Source: an uncultured Eubacteriales bacterium
GTDB taxonomy: Bacteria; Bacillota; Clostridia; Christensenellales; CAG-138
Assembly: GCA_900547135.1 (NCBI GenBank)
Contig: URFJ01000112.1
Coordinates: 1-6,172, forward strand
Direction of reading: 5' to 3'
Length of the DNA: 6,172 nucleotides
Shown here piece by piece: positions 5,192 to 6,172 of the stretch (its first letter is position 1; every line of letters starts with the position of its first letter). The translations under genes were made by a program, and so were the position numbers. The notes below the pieces were generated by a model. The model was given only the letters and a program-made list of their open reading frames with translations, did not search any database and was not told where the DNA came from.

Positions 5192-6172
5192 TTAGGCCTC
5201 TTTTACTATGCCCATCCTGTATGCCTCAAGGAGCGCCTTAAGATCATCTATTCGCTCTTTAAGTCCCACTCCAATATCCGTATCGCCTACCAAAAGCCGC
5301 TCGGGAAGATTTCTTACAACCGTACCATGCGTCCTTATGTCGTTGTCAAGAAAATGCATATCATTGGCCCCGTAAGCCTCGTGAGCTACTATGCGTATGC
5401 GCTGTGAGGTGAAAAACATAGTGTATCCTGCTATTCCGGTCTGCGGCTGATAAGCCCTGCAGAACCCGCCGTCTATAACTACACGGCGGCCGTTTGCCTT
5501 CTGAGGCTCCTCCCCCTCCTTTGCCTTTACAGGGATATGGCCGTTTACTATGCACGAATAGCTCTCGTTTAAGCCAAAATGATTGAGGACTTTGAGCGCG
5601 AAATCCTCATTGTCGCAATATTCATAGTAGGCGTTCTTCGGCTCCTTATGCGTTGATTTATCCTCAATCAGGGCTCTTTCAAACGTAGTTATCTGCCTCC
5701 TGCCGAATATAGGCGAATTCCTTCCGCACCATAGGAACCACATGAAGTCCCTACCCTTTTCGCGGGCTTCCGAACCCTCGGTAGCATACATGGCCATCCT
5801 TGCCACCTTATCGGCGTAATCCAGATAATCCTTGCCAGACAGCAGCCTCCCATCACAGTCGAATTCCATAAACCCGCCGCCGTCGTCACACGGAATACAT
5901 CCATGATACAGCAGGTTGCCATTGTAGCACAGGTATACGCTGCCCGACGAATATAAAAATCTGACGTGTGTCTGAAGCTTTTGGCTGTTTTGGAACGATG
6001 AGGTAAGCTGTTCCATGAGCAATACCTCGCTCTCGGTTAGCCTGTTAGGATCGGCCGGATCTATTGTGGGGAATTCGGTATCCCTCAACTGATGCTTCTT
6101 TCCTCCGATGGTTATGCTCATGTCCGAATAGTCTATCCTGGAAAGCATATCCCTGTCCGCCATCCTGTATTC
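5192..6172 (-). CDS. fbp: Class III fructose-1,6-bisphosphatase, C-terminal half (5' end outside window)
   Basis: The frame is open through the right edge (EYR precedes the ATG at 6163). That ATG is therefore internal, and 326 codons of a protein usually about 640-670 residues are present. The enzyme hydrolyses fructose 1,6-bisphosphate to fructose 6-phosphate in gluconeogenesis. Class III is the Firmicutes type, with a metallophosphatase fold. Counting from the Met at 6163, landmarks are FPTIDPADPNRLTESE (31-46), HVRFLYSSGSVYLCYNGNLLYHGCIP with H87, MWFLWCGRNSPIFG, TTFERALIEDK, VNGHIPVK with H209, and KANGRRVVIDGGFCRAYQPQTGIAGYT (223-249). The two His-containing motifs are likely metal or active-site positions. 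The N-terminal GDxxDRG and GNHD motifs would lie outside. A hairpin at 5097-5136 follows, and the next gene has its own promoter, so this gene is not cotranscribed with it. Confidence 0.93.
   Translation of the reverse strand, partial: EYRMADRDMLSRIDYSDMSITIGGKKHQLRDTEFPTIDPADPNRLTESEVLLMEQLTSSFQNSQKLQTHVRFLYSSGSVYLCYNGNLLYHGCIPCDDGGGFMEFDCDGRLLSGKDYLDYADKVARMAMYATEGSEAREKGRDFMWFLWCGRNSPIFGRRQITTFERALIEDKSTHKEPKNAYYEYCDNEDFALKVLNHFGLNESYSCIVNGHIPVKAKEGEEPQKANGRRVVIDGGFCRAYQPQTGIAGYTMFFTSQRIRIVAHEAYGANDMHFLDNDIRTHGTVVRNLPERLLVGDTDIGVGLKERIDDLKALLEAYRMGIVKEA

Noticed and set aside
6161..6163. ATG at 6163 as the start of a 323-residue protein
   Set aside because: The frame stays open to the window edge, and the residues before this Met continue the class III bisphosphatase pattern, so the ATG is internal.

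Overview
This window carries ordinary chromosomal genes of an anaerobic Gram-positive bacterium, most likely a member of the Bacillota of clostridial type. The evidence is a class III (Firmicutes-type) fructose-1,6-bisphosphatase, an NlpC/P60 cell-wall hydrolase with Pro/Thr linker, strong AAGGAGG ribosome sites, AT-rich consensus sigma-A-type promoters and short intergenic hairpin terminators. I cannot name the genus. No rRNA, tRNA, CRISPR array, insertion sequence or phage gene was seen.

Left edge, plus strand (1-1106): the 3' end of a gene for a probable carbohydrate-binding, beta-rich surface protein, open from base 1, overlaps by ATGA the start of a membrane-anchored metallophosphoesterase of the YkuE/YaeI type. 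A bidirectional hairpin terminator at about 1111-1157 separates this pair from the minus-strand genes that converge on it.

Middle, minus strand (1184-3488): tdh followed by kbl, the two-step threonine-to-glycine pathway. Tdh oxidises L-threonine to 2-amino-3-ketobutyrate, and Kbl cleaves this with CoA to glycine and acetyl-CoA. A near-consensus promoter (TTGGCA-17-TATAAT) lies just upstream of tdh, with a palindrome over the expected transcription start and two more dyads further upstream.

Right, minus strand (3673-6172): a membrane-anchored peptidoglycan hydrolase (two PG-binding domains, Pro/Thr linker, NlpC/P60 domain) with its own terminator. Its promoter sits so close to the ATG that the transcript should be nearly leaderless, and a WalR-like box lies upstream. 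Beyond it is the C-terminal half of class III fructose-1,6-bisphosphatase, cut by the window end.

I found no convincing undescribed multi-gene system. The observations most worth a second look are regulatory: the WalR-like box plus leaderless promoter of the NlpC/P60 gene, the palindrome at the tdh start site, and the ATGA-coupled pair at the left edge.
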